Assembly (NCBI RefSeq): GCF_003293845.1
Contig: NZ_QLST01000006.1
Span: 1-64,000, forward strand
DNA length: 64,000 nucleotides
DNA from: Flavobacterium tibetense
GTDB taxonomy: Bacteria > Bacteroidota > Bacteroidia > Flavobacteriales > Flavobacteriaceae
Direction: 5' to 3'
The notes under the pieces are model-generated. The model was not told where the DNA came from and searched no databases. It worked only from the letters and a program-made list of their open reading frames with translations. This document shows positions 52,428 to 61,558 of the stretch, piece after piece; positions within the stretch are counted from its first letter, which is position 1; each line of letters begins with the position of its first letter. The position numbers and the translations under genes were made by a program.

Positions 52428-53267
52428 ATGAAAATTGAATTTGTGAAAAAGCGAAATATTGAATTAGTAGTTATTTCTGATGTTCATTTAGGAACTTATG
52501 GTTGTCATGCTAAAGAATTGCTACAATACTTAAATAGTATAAAACCAAAAACTCTAATTTTAAATGGCGATATTATTGATATTTGGCAGTTTAGAAAATC
52601 GTATTTTCCAAAATCTCATTTAAAGGTCTTAAAGAAATTGATCAGTTTAGCATCGAGAGGTACAAAAATTTACTATTTAACAGGAAATCATGATGAAGCG
52701 TTAAGAAAATTTAGTGATGTTCACATGGGTAATTTTTCTCTTTTGGATAAATTAGTTCTGGAACTTGATGGTAAAAAAGCCTGGTTTTTTCATGGTGATG
52801 TTTTTGATAGTTCTGTTCACAGTGCCAAATGGATTGCAAAATTAGGAGGAATTGGTTATGATTATTTAATTTTATTAAATCGATTGGTCAATTGGTTTTT
52901 AAATAAATTAGGGAAAGAACCGTATTCCTTATCAAAAAAAATAAAAGGAAGTGTAAAAAAAGCAGTTAAATTTATTTCCGATTTTGAAAATACGGCTACA
53001 GAAATTGCCATTGATAATGCATATGATTTTGTTTGTTGTGGTCATATTCACGAACCAATAATCATTCGAAAATCAAATTCAAATGGTTCTACGCTTTATT
53101 TAAATTCGGGCGATTGGATAGAAAATCTTACTGCATTAGAATACAACAGAAAACGTTGGAAATTATACCAATATCAAGTAGTAGATTCAGAAATTGAAGA
53201 AGAATTATTTGAAAGAGAAAACGAAATTGAGATGCAATTACAAAGTTTAATGAATTTTGTTAAATAA
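52428..53267 (+). CDS. UDP-2,3-diacylglucosamine diphosphatase-like metallophosphoesterase
   Basis: A 279-residue calcineurin-like phosphoesterase with all five metal motifs: SDVHLGT, LNGDIIDIW, TGNHDEAL, FFHGDVFD and CGHIHEP. It belongs to the LpxH-like group (YbbF/LpxH2 type), which removes UMP from UDP-2,3-diacylglucosamine in lipid A synthesis. Residues 150-200 hold an insertion rich in Lys and aromatic residues (RLVNWFLNKLGKEPYSLSKKIK) seen in that group. Start at ATG 52428, after a TTG that I rejected. Confidence 0.87.
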   Translation: MKIEFVKKRNIELVVISDVHLGTYGCHAKELLQYLNSIKPKTLILNGDIIDIWQFRKSYFPKSHLKVLKKLISLASRGTKIYYLTGNHDEALRKFSDVHMGNFSLLDKLVLELDGKKAWFFHGDVFDSSVHSAKWIAKLGGIGYDYLILLNRLVNWFLNKLGKEPYSLSKKIKGSVKKAVKFISDFENTATEIAIDNAYDFVCCGHIHEPIIIRKSNSNGSTLYLNSGDWIENLTALEYNRKRWKLYQYQVVDSEIEEELFERENEIEMQLQSLMNFVK

Positions 53268-53314
53268 TTATTAGAAAATTAGTATTTTAGCTCAAACTTT
53301 AAATTAAAACCCAA

Positions 53315-54118
53315 ATGAAGCTTACTAAAATTTTCTTAGTCTTAATTAACTCATTAATCTTTTTTAGTTGCTCAAGTGACGATAATAGTGGCAATAATGA
53401 TAATTCTTCTTTTCAAATTTCTTTAACAGATGGTAGTTTTTGGACTTACAATGTAGAAAACGAAACGGAAAACACACGTGATTCATTATACATTTCCAAT
53501 GATACGATTATCAATTCTAAAACGTATAAAAAATTCAAGACTAAAAATAATATAGCCACTGGATTTTATTCATCTTCATTAAGAAACAATGGTGTTAGAT
53601 TTTTAGATGGAAAATTATTAATGTCCGGAGATTTATCTTTGGCAGGTGGGGCAGATTTAGGTTTAGATTTTGACTTAAACTTAGATGATTTCATTATTTT
53701 TAATAGAAATGCCACTTCAGGTCAATTACTTTCTACAAAATCTGGAACTATTGAAGAAGATTTTGATGGAGTTCCTGTTACTATCAATTATTCATTGAAA
53801 TCTTTTGGCGGAGAAACATTAAATACATATACTTCACCTAATGGCGATTCTTACGAAAACGTAAAGTCAGTTCTTATTAAACTTAATGTAACGGTAACTA
53901 CTGTTCAAGAAATTTTGGGTTTTCCAGTAACCATAAATGTTTTAACTCCACAAGACGTAATTGTATCAACCCAATATATAGCTTCTGGAATCGGTGTTGT
54001 TCATACCAATACTACTACTTCATACACTATTAATAGTTCAATTGCAGATGAATTTGGAATTCCAGCTTCGGGAAGTCAAAATCAGAAGGAATTTTTAGAC
54101 GATTATCAAATTAATTAA
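53315..54118 (+). CDS. Hypothetical lipoprotein
   Basis: A 267-residue lipoprotein with the signal KIFLVLINSLIFFSCSSDDN (lipobox Cys), followed by an Asn/Asp-rich spacer. The rest is beta-rich with blocks DGSFWTYNVENETENTRDSLYISNDTI, LDGKLLMSGDLSL and VTVTTVQEILGFPVTINVLTP, like many surface lipoproteins of the phylum. Not recognised by function. It precedes a small beta-barrel gene. Confidence 0.65.
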   Translation: MKLTKIFLVLINSLIFFSCSSDDNSGNNDNSSFQISLTDGSFWTYNVENETENTRDSLYISNDTIINSKTYKKFKTKNNIATGFYSSSLRNNGVRFLDGKLLMSGDLSLAGGADLGLDFDLNLDDFIIFNRNATSGQLLSTKSGTIEEDFDGVPVTINYSLKSFGGETLNTYTSPNGDSYENVKSVLIKLNVTVTTVQEILGFPVTINVLTPQDVIVSTQYIASGIGVVHTNTTTSYTINSSIADEFGIPASGSQNQKEFLDDYQIN

Positions 54119-54143
54119 GAATTATCTTATTATTTATTTCATT

Positions 54144-54178
54144 TTGGCACAATAGTTGATATTTTTTTCGTACATTTG
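54144..54178 (+). promoter_or_regulatory. Candidate promoter of the small beta-barrel gene
   Basis: TACATTTG (54171-54178) is a good -7 box 17 bases before the ATG at 54196; a TTG at 54144-54146 lies 24 bases upstream of it, one base outside the usual spacing. Confidence 0.5.
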
Positions 54179-54195
54179 ATAAAATCAATTTATTT

Positions 54196-54690
54196 ATGAA
54201 GAAATTATTATTTACAGCTATTATGTTAGTGGGACTAGCATTTAGCGCTGAAGCACAAAACTTTTCTAAAAACGCTATTGGTCTTCGTTTAGGTGATAAT
54301 GATGGGTTTGGTGGCGAAATTTCGTACCAAAGAGGATTATCTGCAAAAAATAGACTAGAATTTGACTTAGGATGGAGAAATAGCAAAGATGTTGATGCCT
54401 TTAAATTAATTGGTTTATACCAATGGGTATGGAACATTGAAGGTGGTTTCAATTGGTATGCTGGTGTTGGTGGTGGTGTTGGTAGCTGGAACTACAACAG
54501 AGATGGTTTTAAGGATAGTGGTTCTTTTGTAGCCTTAGCAGGTGATATTGGTATCGAATACAATTTCGATTTTCCACTACAATTATCTTTAGATTTTAGA
54601 CCAGAGATTTACTTTGGTGGAGACTATGCTGATTTTAGAGATGGATTTGGACCTGATATCGCTTTAGGAATTAGATATAGATTCAACTAA
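54196..54690 (+). CDS. Small outer-membrane beta-barrel protein
   Basis: A 164-residue protein with signal peptide (KKLLFTAIMLVGLAFSAEAQ). The mature part forms about eight strands (KNAIGLRLGDNDGFGGEISYQRGL, NRLEFDLGWRN, WYAGVGGGVGSW, GDIGIEYNF, LQLSLDFRPEIYF) and ends in Asn after IALGIRYRF, the pattern of an eight-stranded OmpW/OmpA-like barrel. Terminated by a strong hairpin. Confidence 0.75.
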   Translation: MKKLLFTAIMLVGLAFSAEAQNFSKNAIGLRLGDNDGFGGEISYQRGLSAKNRLEFDLGWRNSKDVDAFKLIGLYQWVWNIEGGFNWYAGVGGGVGSWNYNRDGFKDSGSFVALAGDIGIEYNFDFPLQLSLDFRPEIYFGGDYADFRDGFGPDIALGIRYRFN

Positions 54691-54711
54691 TTTTTTGAAA
54701 TATATTATAGG

Positions 54712-54739
54712 AAAAGTCCCGATAAAAATCGGGACTTTT
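54712..54739. terminator. Bidirectional terminator between convergent genes
   Basis: A perfect 12-base stem aaaagtcccgat / atcgggactttt with a four-base loop. It follows the beta-barrel gene by 21 bases and overlaps the stop region of the convergent PrcB-like gene. Confidence 0.88.
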
Positions 54740-55166
54740 ATTTTATTATAACTTTTTTTGCCTTTGGAATGGTAGCTAAACAATATGGATTAGTTAAAGC
54801 CATTGTAACATTCTCCCCTTTTTTTGGTCCTGATTCTTTAACGTAAACCAATAATTCGTTTTTAATAACTTCTACTCTATCAATGGTAATACTGTATCCG
54901 CCATTATTTTTTTGTCCTGCATGAACAATAATTACGTTGTGTTGCGAAAAATCAATTGAAATTAATTTAGAAAGTTCTTCTTCTGTAATTGGAAAAGATT
55001 CAATGGAATTTATAAAATCATTATTATTGGTAATTATTTCATGCCTTTTTTCTTCTTTCCCACCATATTCACCTTGAAGAATAACTGAAAAATCATTACT
55101 ATTCAATTTAGATGTTGCATTACATGCAAAAAGAATAATACCTGATAAAAGAACTAGTTTTTTCAT
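54738..55166 (-). CDS. PrcB-C-domain lipoprotein
   Basis: A 142-residue lipoprotein (signal KLVLLSGIILFACN). The C-terminal part VIIVHAGQKNNGGYSITIDRVEVIKNELLVYVKESGPKKGENVTMALTNPYCLATIPKAKKVIIK is typical of the PrcB_C domain named after the protease-complex protein of Treponema. Function in other organisms is protease-associated; here no protease is adjacent. It lies 6 bases after the bshA stop codon. Confidence 0.8.
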   Translation of the reverse strand: MKKLVLLSGIILFACNATSKLNSNDFSVILQGEYGGKEEKRHEIITNNNDFINSIESFPITEEELSKLISIDFSQHNVIIVHAGQKNNGGYSITIDRVEVIKNELLVYVKESGPKKGENVTMALTNPYCLATIPKAKKVIIK

Positions 55167-55172
55167 ATCACT

Positions 55173-56303
55173 TTATTTGTTTTGTAGCGCTTTAAAATAC
55201 AAATCTTCATACAACGGAAGAATATTTTGAATATCAAAAGTCTTAGCTACTTCTCTAGCATTTGCTTTAAATTGTGATAAAGTAGCTTCGTTTTTTAAAA
55301 TAGAAATAGCATTTTTACTCATGCTTTCAATATCACCTACATTACTCAAAAAACCCGTAATTCCATCTTGATTTACTTCTGGTAAACCTCCTGAATTACT
55401 TGAAATCACTGGAACTCCGCACGACATAGCTTCCAATGCTGCTAAACCAAAACTTTCCGTTTCAGATGGTAACAAAAATAAATCTGAAAAACATAGAATT
55501 TTGTCAATTTCATTACTGTTTCCAAAGAAAATTACTTTATCATGAATTTTTAGTTGGGCACATAAATTTTCTGCTGCTTCTTTTTCTGGTCCTTCACCCA
55601 CCATCATTAATTTGGATGGAACTTCTTTTTGGATTTCGTAAAAAATCTTTACTACATCATCAATTCGTTTTACTTTTCTAAAATTGGAAATGTGCGTAAT
55701 AATTTTTTCATTTTCATTCGCCATTAAATTTCTATGGCAAGGTTCGTCTTTTTTTACTAATTCCTTATTGTTTTCAATGAAATTTGGAATAACCACAATT
55801 TCTTTATCAATATCAAATAAACGATACGTATCATCCTTTAAACTTTGGGAAACACTCGTAACATAATCCGAATGATTGATACTAAAACTCACCGCTGGTT
55901 TGTAAAATGGATGATTTCCTACCAAAGTAATATCGGTTCCATGAAGCGTGGTAACCATTGGAATATTGATTCCTTCGTCTTGTAGCATTTTTTTTGCCAT
56001 ATAACCTGCATAGGCATGTGGAATAGCGTAATGTACGTGCAACAATTCTATACCGAACAACTTAATCATATCCACCAACTTACTTGATAATGCTAATTCA
56101 TAAGGTTGGTAATGAAACAAAGGATACTCTGGAACGTGAACTTCGTGATAATATACGTTTTTGCTAAGTAATGCCAATCGAACCGGTTGGCTATACGTAA
56201 TGAAGTGAATTTCGTGACCTCGTTTTGCTAATTCCAAACCTAATTCAGTAGCTACAACGCCACTTCCTCCGAATGTTGGATAACAAACTATTGCTATTTT
56301 CAT
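55173..56303 (-). CDS. bshA: N-acetyl-alpha-D-glucosaminyl L-malate synthase
   Basis: A 376-residue GT4-family glycosyltransferase making the first intermediate of bacillithiol, the low-molecular-weight thiol used by many Firmicutes and Bacteroidota. Diagnostic start KIAIVCYPTFGGSGVVATELG, VHYAIPHAYAGYMAK, LHGTDITLVG, and the ExxE-like end LLPSETESFGLAALEAMSCGVPVISSNSGGLPE. The other bsh genes are not in the window. Followed closely by the PrcB-like gene. Confidence 0.95.
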   Translation of the reverse strand: MKIAIVCYPTFGGSGVVATELGLELAKRGHEIHFITYSQPVRLALLSKNVYYHEVHVPEYPLFHYQPYELALSSKLVDMIKLFGIELLHVHYAIPHAYAGYMAKKMLQDEGINIPMVTTLHGTDITLVGNHPFYKPAVSFSINHSDYVTSVSQSLKDDTYRLFDIDKEIVVIPNFIENNKELVKKDEPCHRNLMANENEKIITHISNFRKVKRIDDVVKIFYEIQKEVPSKLMMVGEGPEKEAAENLCAQLKIHDKVIFFGNSNEIDKILCFSDLFLLPSETESFGLAALEAMSCGVPVISSNSGGLPEVNQDGITGFLSNVGDIESMSKNAISILKNEATLSQFKANAREVAKTFDIQNILPLYEDLYFKALQNK

Positions 56304-56367
56304 GTTTCTTTTTTAATGAATAAAAGTAGGGCTTTTTGGACTGAACTCACTTTAAAATTAAGTTAAA

Positions 56368-56823
56368 TTATTTTTTAAACTTGCTTTCGTAAGTCGCAAT
56401 CCAATCTTGAACAGAAATTTTAGTAACCAATTCTCCAATTAAATCAAACGGAATATCTTCTGGTTTTTTAAATCGCATACAACTTTTTCCTATGTCTAAT
56501 TTGTTCTTAGAAAATTTAGCATATTCGGCTAAAAACCAATTATAAAGCGTTTCATCTGCATAAATTCCCATGTGGTAAAAATTGATGCTATTTTTTTGAG
56601 AAGCAAAACCCATAAATGGTAATGGTAAATGAGGTGTACAATGATATCCAGCCGGATAAATACTATGCGGAACCGCATAACCAGCCATTCCGTAACCCAT
56701 TGCTTCTTCAAAACCTTTTGGTAAATGTGTTAAAATAGTTGTTCTAAGTTTTTGCAAAGCAACTTGTCTTTCTTCAGGAGCTTCTGCTATATATTGATCT
56801 ACGGTTGTTGCTTTTGATTGCAT
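56368..56823 (-). CDS. DUF1801 protein
   Basis: A 151-residue protein of the DUF1801 (YdhG-like) family. VDQYIAEAPEERQVALQKLRTTILTHLPKGFEEAMGYGMAGYAVP and FMGFASQKNSINFYHMGIYA fit, and KSCMRFKKPEDIPFDLIGELV is the usual C-terminal block. Family members are iron-chaperone-like or of unknown function. It starts two bases after the NagZ-fusion stop and is probably cotranscribed with it. Confidence 0.87.
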   Translation of the reverse strand: MQSKATTVDQYIAEAPEERQVALQKLRTTILTHLPKGFEEAMGYGMAGYAVPHSIYPAGYHCTPHLPLPFMGFASQKNSINFYHMGIYADETLYNWFLAEYAKFSKNKLDIGKSCMRFKKPEDIPFDLIGELVTKISVQDWIATYESKFKK

Positions 56824-56825
56824 GA

Positions 56826-59708
56826 TTATTCCATTATCGCTTCGTAAATGATTTTTTGAATTTTTTCTCTGATATTTTCCTTAGATAATAAATTTGTATT
56901 CGCATCTGGATACGTTCTATTTGACAAAAATACATAAACCAATTCTTTATCAGGATCAGCCCAAGCCATAGTTCCTGTAAACCCTGTATGACCAAAACTT
57001 GTCATCGAAACACAACCACAAGTTGGACCTTCCTGACCTAATTGTGGTTTATCAAAACCTAAACCTCTTCTGTTTTGATCTTTACAAAAGTAACACGTAT
57101 TGAACTTTTGGAACGTTTCTTCCGTGAAAAACTGATGGTCGCCATAATTCCCTTTTTGAAGGAAGAGTTGCATCATTTTAGCAACATCAAGACTATTTGA
57201 AAAAATTCCGGCATGACCTGCTACTCCACCTTGCATTGCCGCGGCCATATCATGAACATAACCTTGAATGGTATCGTAACGGAAATAATTGTCAATTTCA
57301 GATGGAATAATTGCTTCTTTTTTGAACTTTTTCAACGGATTGTATAACATTCGGTTAGCGCCAATTAACTTGTAAAAATTGTCATTGGAAAGCTCGTCCA
57401 AAGGTTTATCTGTAATTCGCTCTAAATATTCTTTCATCAAAATAAAAGAGAAATCGCTGTATTTGTACTGTACTTTTGGCAATAATTTGCTATTAGCAAT
57501 CGTTTTTAAAATAGTATCGTTATAATCTTTTCTCAAATACAATTGTTCGGCTACATTAATTGGAAATTCTTCGGAATAACGATTTCTGTAATATTTTAAA
57601 CTCGGTTTGTTAACACTATCCAAAGTAGCTTTATAAAAAGCAATCCACGGATGAAAACGCGCTTGATGCGTCAACATATCTAAAACTGTTGCATTGGCTT
57701 TGTCTGATTTTTTAAATTCTGGCAAAAGTGTTCCTAATTTCGAATTTAAGTTGATTTTCCCTTTATCAAATTGAATCATTAAATTGGGTAAAGTTGCCAA
57801 AATCTTTGTTAATGAAGCTACATCATACAAGTCATCGTTTTTCACTGCAGTTGTTTTATCATAAGTATGATGTCCAAATGACTTTTGGTAAATCACTTTT
57901 CCTTTTCTAGCTACCAAAATTTGCATTCCTGGTGTGATTTTTTTGTTGATGGCATAATTCGATATGCTATCAATTTTAGCTAATTTATTGGCATCCATTC
58001 CAACATTTTCTGGGGCAGCGAAACCTAATCTGTTGATTTTATTTAGTTCCAAACCTTCATTAACCTCAAAATGATTACCAATAGAAACTGGAATTTTTCC
58101 ATGAACATCAATCGCACCGAAAATAGCTTCAGCAGCGACAGTATTGGCAAAAATATTATTTTGGTAAGCCACAATTACACCTTCCAAATTCTTAAAATCT
58201 GGAATTTTAAGTAACGAATAAGGTTTAGTGAAAAATACGGCAATCGTTTTATTTTGCTTCGCAATTTTATCCAACCAAAGTAATTCTTTAATAGATAAAT
58301 CGTGATTTTTCCAAGCGCCATCTGCTTTGTGATAACCGATGATAACTTTGGAATATGTTTCTAATTCCACCAAAACCGAATCAATATTGGTAGATTGAAT
58401 TTCAGTAACTTCTGCAAATTGATTTAGTTTTTGGAAGAAATCTTCATGCGAATCATTTCCTAATTTTATATAAGCGATTTTCTCCTTTTCTAAACGTTTG
58501 ATTGGCAAAATTTTGTCTTTGTTTTTCAAAATTGTAAGTGCATTTTCATACAATTTAAAGTTCATTGCATCGTATTTTGACTGATTTAAATCATTGAATA
58601 AATTAGTTAAGTTAACTTCTTTATAATTCTGTAAATCAGATAAATATTTGTATTTTAAAATTTTCTTTACGGAATATTCCAAACGCTCAGCTGTTAGATT
58701 TCCTGATTCGAAAGCGGATTTGAATTTGGTAATAGCAACTGGAACATTTTCTGCAAAAAGCAATACATCATTCCCCGCCAAAAAAGCTTCTAAATCAATA
58801 TCGCCTGGTTGTTTAAAATTACTGGCGCCTTTCATATTTAAAGCATCAGTAAAAATTAAACCTTCAAAACCCAATTCGTTTTTTAAAATATTGGTTACTA
58901 TATTGTACGAAATAGAACTTGGATAACCGCTTCTAGATTCCAAACTTGGAACACTCAAATGTGCTACCATAACACTGGCTAATCCGTTTTTAATCAATTC
59001 TTTATACGGATACAATTCCACATCATGTATTCGTTTGCTATCAAAATTGATAACTGGCAACGTATGATGCGAATCCGTTGAAGTATCACCATGACCAGGA
59101 AAATGTTTGGCAGTCGCAAAAACACCACCATTCTGTAAACCTTTGGTTAAAGCAATGGCTGCTTTGGTGACATTAAATTTATCTTCACCAAAAGAACGAT
59201 TACCAATAATTGGATTTTTTGGATTGGTATTAATATCAACAACGGGCGCAAAATTGAAATGAATTCCCATTCTTTTCGATTGTTCTGCCATTTGTTTTCC
59301 CATTTGCTCTATCAAATTATAATCTTTGACAGCACCTAAAGTCATGTTCCATGGATAACGATACGTAGAATCCAAACGCATACTCAAACCCCATTCCGCA
59401 TCAATTCCGATGAATAATGGCACTTTTGCTTTAGCTTGGTAACGATTGGTTAATTTCGCTTGACGAACGGGTCCACCTTGAAAAAAGATAAGTCCGCCAA
59501 TTTTATATTTTTCTACCAATTCATCAATGCTCTTGTTGTGCGCTTCGTTTTTATTGGAATACGCAGCCACCATAAACAATTGCCCTACTCTTTCTTCGAA
59601 TGAAAGTTGGTTGTACACACTATCAACCCATTGATTTTGAGTTAAATTGGATTTTTTTTGACCAAAAACAAAACTAGAAAAAAGTAAAAATATTAGTAGA
59701 ATTCGCAT
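56826..59708 (-). CDS. NagZ-type beta-N-acetylglucosaminidase fused to a class C beta-lactamase-like domain
   Basis: A 960-residue exported protein (signal RILLIFLLFSSFVFGQ). Residues about 25-380 are a family 3 glycoside hydrolase with the NagZ signature FATAKHFPGHGDTSTDSHHTLP and IFTDALNMKG. Residues about 380-570 are a linking GH3 C-domain. Residues about 575-960 are a serine beta-lactamase/esterase domain with the SxxK in DVASLTKILA and a YSDFSF Tyr motif. The fusion is common in Bacteroidota; it probably works on cell-wall turnover fragments in the periplasm. Confidence 0.92.
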   Translation of the reverse strand: MRILLIFLLFSSFVFGQKKSNLTQNQWVDSVYNQLSFEERVGQLFMVAAYSNKNEAHNKSIDELVEKYKIGGLIFFQGGPVRQAKLTNRYQAKAKVPLFIGIDAEWGLSMRLDSTYRYPWNMTLGAVKDYNLIEQMGKQMAEQSKRMGIHFNFAPVVDINTNPKNPIIGNRSFGEDKFNVTKAAIALTKGLQNGGVFATAKHFPGHGDTSTDSHHTLPVINFDSKRIHDVELYPYKELIKNGLASVMVAHLSVPSLESRSGYPSSISYNIVTNILKNELGFEGLIFTDALNMKGASNFKQPGDIDLEAFLAGNDVLLFAENVPVAITKFKSAFESGNLTAERLEYSVKKILKYKYLSDLQNYKEVNLTNLFNDLNQSKYDAMNFKLYENALTILKNKDKILPIKRLEKEKIAYIKLGNDSHEDFFQKLNQFAEVTEIQSTNIDSVLVELETYSKVIIGYHKADGAWKNHDLSIKELLWLDKIAKQNKTIAVFFTKPYSLLKIPDFKNLEGVIVAYQNNIFANTVAAEAIFGAIDVHGKIPVSIGNHFEVNEGLELNKINRLGFAAPENVGMDANKLAKIDSISNYAINKKITPGMQILVARKGKVIYQKSFGHHTYDKTTAVKNDDLYDVASLTKILATLPNLMIQFDKGKINLNSKLGTLLPEFKKSDKANATVLDMLTHQARFHPWIAFYKATLDSVNKPSLKYYRNRYSEEFPINVAEQLYLRKDYNDTILKTIANSKLLPKVQYKYSDFSFILMKEYLERITDKPLDELSNDNFYKLIGANRMLYNPLKKFKKEAIIPSEIDNYFRYDTIQGYVHDMAAAMQGGVAGHAGIFSNSLDVAKMMQLFLQKGNYGDHQFFTEETFQKFNTCYFCKDQNRRGLGFDKPQLGQEGPTCGCVSMTSFGHTGFTGTMAWADPDKELVYVFLSNRTYPDANTNLLSKENIREKIQKIIYEAIME

Positions 59709-59733
59709 GGAAATACAGTTGTTTTAAAATAAA

Positions 59734-59765
59734 AAATCATCATTAAATTGGTTTAATGATGATTT
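59734..59765 (-). terminator. Terminator of the Fe-S/MCE operon
   Basis: A perfect 14-base stem aaatcatcattaaa / tttaatgatgattt with a ttgg loop, 24 bases past the last gene of the minus-strand operon 63867-59790; a U-tract follows on that strand. Confidence 0.85.
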
Positions 59766-59789
59766 CTCAAATATAGTTAAAATATTGGA

Positions 59790-60272
59790 TTAGAAAAATC
59801 GATTATGCCAACTTTCGTTAGCAGGAACTTCCCAAAAATCTTGCCATTCTTCAACTGTATTGACTAAATTATTGAAAACAATCGTATTTGCAGTCACGGC
59901 TTTCTCTTTTGCCATTTTTTTGAAATCAATTAAAGTCTTGTGTGCAATGTGTTCGCCAACTTTAAAAGTAACATTCATTTTGTCTAACAAATCCACTTGA
60001 TATTTGGCTTCCAAATTTTGGATAAACTGCACCGAAGCATCAATGGAACAACCTGTTGCTTGTTGCACATCCTGATTTACAGCGATAATGATGAAACGGT
60101 TGTATTTGATAACAAAAGAAGCTTCTAAACTGGTGCCATGAGCCGCCCAATTTTCGATAAAATCTTTAGCTAACGCTTCAATTTCAGTAATTTCATCATC
60201 AGAAAATTTTCTATTGGATTGGTAAATCCAAACGCGAGAATGAAGAGGTAATTCGTCAAAAGGAATATACAT
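59790..60272 (-). CDS. Conserved hypothetical protein (often misnamed ABC transporter ATPase)
   Basis: A 160-residue soluble protein. FDELPLHSRVWIYQSNRKFSDDEITEIEALAKDFIENWAAHGTSLEASFVIKYNRFIIIAVNQDVQQATGCSIDAS is a block I recall as conserved across Bacteroidota; it lacks any Walker motif, so the database name ABC transporter ATPase cannot be right. It follows the CCG-domain gene by one base and is the last gene of the redox operon. Confidence 0.8.
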   Translation of the reverse strand: MYIPFDELPLHSRVWIYQSNRKFSDDEITEIEALAKDFIENWAAHGTSLEASFVIKYNRFIIIAVNQDVQQATGCSIDASVQFIQNLEAKYQVDLLDKMNVTFKVGEHIAHKTLIDFKKMAKEKAVTANTIVFNNLVNTVEEWQDFWEVPANESWHNRFF

Positions 60273-60273
60273 A

Positions 60274-61065
60274 TTATAAATCTTGTGCGTTAGCGATTAA
60301 TTCGGCAATATCTAGAACTTTAACCGTATCTTCTTTTTCTTTGAATTTTGTTCCATCCGTCATCATCGTGTTACAGAATGGACAGCCAGCAGCAATTATA
60401 TCTGCTTTTGTTTCCAAAGCCTCTTCGGTTCTTTCAATATTGATGTCTTTATTCCCTTTTTCTGGTTCTTTGAACATTTGCGCTCCACCAGCACCACAGC
60501 ATAAACCATTGGCACGAGAACGTTTCATTTCAACCAATTCGGCATCTAATTTTTGAATTAACTCTCTTGGCGCTTCATACACATTATTAGCTCTTCCTAG
60601 ATAACAAGGATCATGGAACGTGATTTTCTTTCCTTTGAATTGACCACCTTCAATGGCTAAACGACCATCGTCTAAAAGCGACTTTAGAAATTGTGTATGA
60701 TGTACGACTTCGTAATTTCCGCCTAATTCTGGATATTCGTTCTTCAACGTGTTGAAACAATGCGGACAAGCCGTAACGATTTTCTTTACTTCATAAGCGT
60801 TCATGACTTCGATATTCGTCATCGCTTGCATTTGGAATAAAAATTCGTTACCTGCTCTTTTTGCTGGATCACCGGTACAACTTTCTTCCGTTCCAAGAAC
60901 TGCGAATGAAATATTGGCTCTGTTTAAAATTTTTACAAACGCTTTTGTAATCTTTTTTGCTCTATCATCAAAACTTCCTGCACAACCTACCCAAAATAAA
61001 ACTTCTGGTTGTTTGCCTTCAGCCATCATTTCGGCCATTGTGGGTACACTAATATTCTCTGACAT
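60274..61065 (-). CDS. CCG-domain (heterodisulfide reductase-like) iron-sulfur protein
   Basis: A 263-residue cytoplasmic redox protein with two cysteine-rich (CCG) domains: WVGCAGSFDDRAKK... FAVLGTEESCTGDPAKR... TACPHCFNTLKNEYPELGG in the first, and KITFHDPCYLGRANNVYEAPRELI...NGLCCGAGGAQMF in the second. These bind a non-cubane Fe-S cluster as in heterodisulfide reductase and glycolate or lactate oxidase subunits. Together with the membrane Fe-S protein encoded upstream it should form one two-part reductase. Confidence 0.88.
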   Translation of the reverse strand: MSENISVPTMAEMMAEGKQPEVLFWVGCAGSFDDRAKKITKAFVKILNRANISFAVLGTEESCTGDPAKRAGNEFLFQMQAMTNIEVMNAYEVKKIVTACPHCFNTLKNEYPELGGNYEVVHHTQFLKSLLDDGRLAIEGGQFKGKKITFHDPCYLGRANNVYEAPRELIQKLDAELVEMKRSRANGLCCGAGGAQMFKEPEKGNKDINIERTEEALETKADIIAAGCPFCNTMMTDGTKFKEKEDTVKVLDIAELIANAQDL

Positions 61066-61082
61066 AGTTTATTTTTTTATTT

Positions 61083-61529
61083 TTAAGCTAAAGTTTCGTC
61101 ATCAAAAACTTGAATCGTAACTTCTTTCTCTACTAAATCTGTAAATTTTCCGTTATATCTTGTGGCTTTAACCAAATGATTATCAATCCAATGGTAATTT
61201 CCTCCTCTTGGTTTTCCCATTAACATACCATGATACTTGAAACCGTGTTGTTGTAACCATTTTTCAGTAACTTCTCGATGTGCTTCTGTTCTCGAGGTGA
61301 AGAAAAATATAATATGTCCTTCATCGTACCATTTATTCAATGTTTTCAAAGCATCTGGATACACGTTTGCTGTTGCCATTCGCTCTGGTTGTTCATTGGG
61401 AATATCGTCACAAATTGTTCCGTCAATATCAATTAAATAATTTTTTATTCCTTCTGGTAATACTGGACTTAATTGTTCGCCATTTATCGATAACGGTTGT
61501 AATTGTTTATCGATTGTTTCATTGTTCAT
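61083..61529 (-). CDS. HAD-superfamily phosphatase-like protein
   Basis: A 148-residue HAD-fold protein. Motif I is LIDIDGTICDD, motif II IIFFFTSRTEAH with a Thr/Ser, and a later DDE pair completes motif IV; the cap is very small. Annotation databases often name this group phosphoheptose isomerase or LNS2-like, which the sequence does not support. I chose the ATG at 61529; the longer frame would overlap the Fe-S gene. Placed in an operon of redox genes, but role unknown. Confidence 0.8.
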   Translation of the reverse strand: MNNETIDKQLQPLSINGEQLSPVLPEGIKNYLIDIDGTICDDIPNEQPERMATANVYPDALKTLNKWYDEGHIIFFFTSRTEAHREVTEKWLQQHGFKYHGMLMGKPRGGNYHWIDNHLVKATRYNGKFTDLVEKEVTIQVFDDETLA

Positions 61530-61558
61530 GTTGTAGTTGTGTTGTTGTTGTTGTATTC

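Noticed and set aside
59790..60272. ABC transporter ATPase
   Set aside because: No Walker A, Walker B or signature motif is present.
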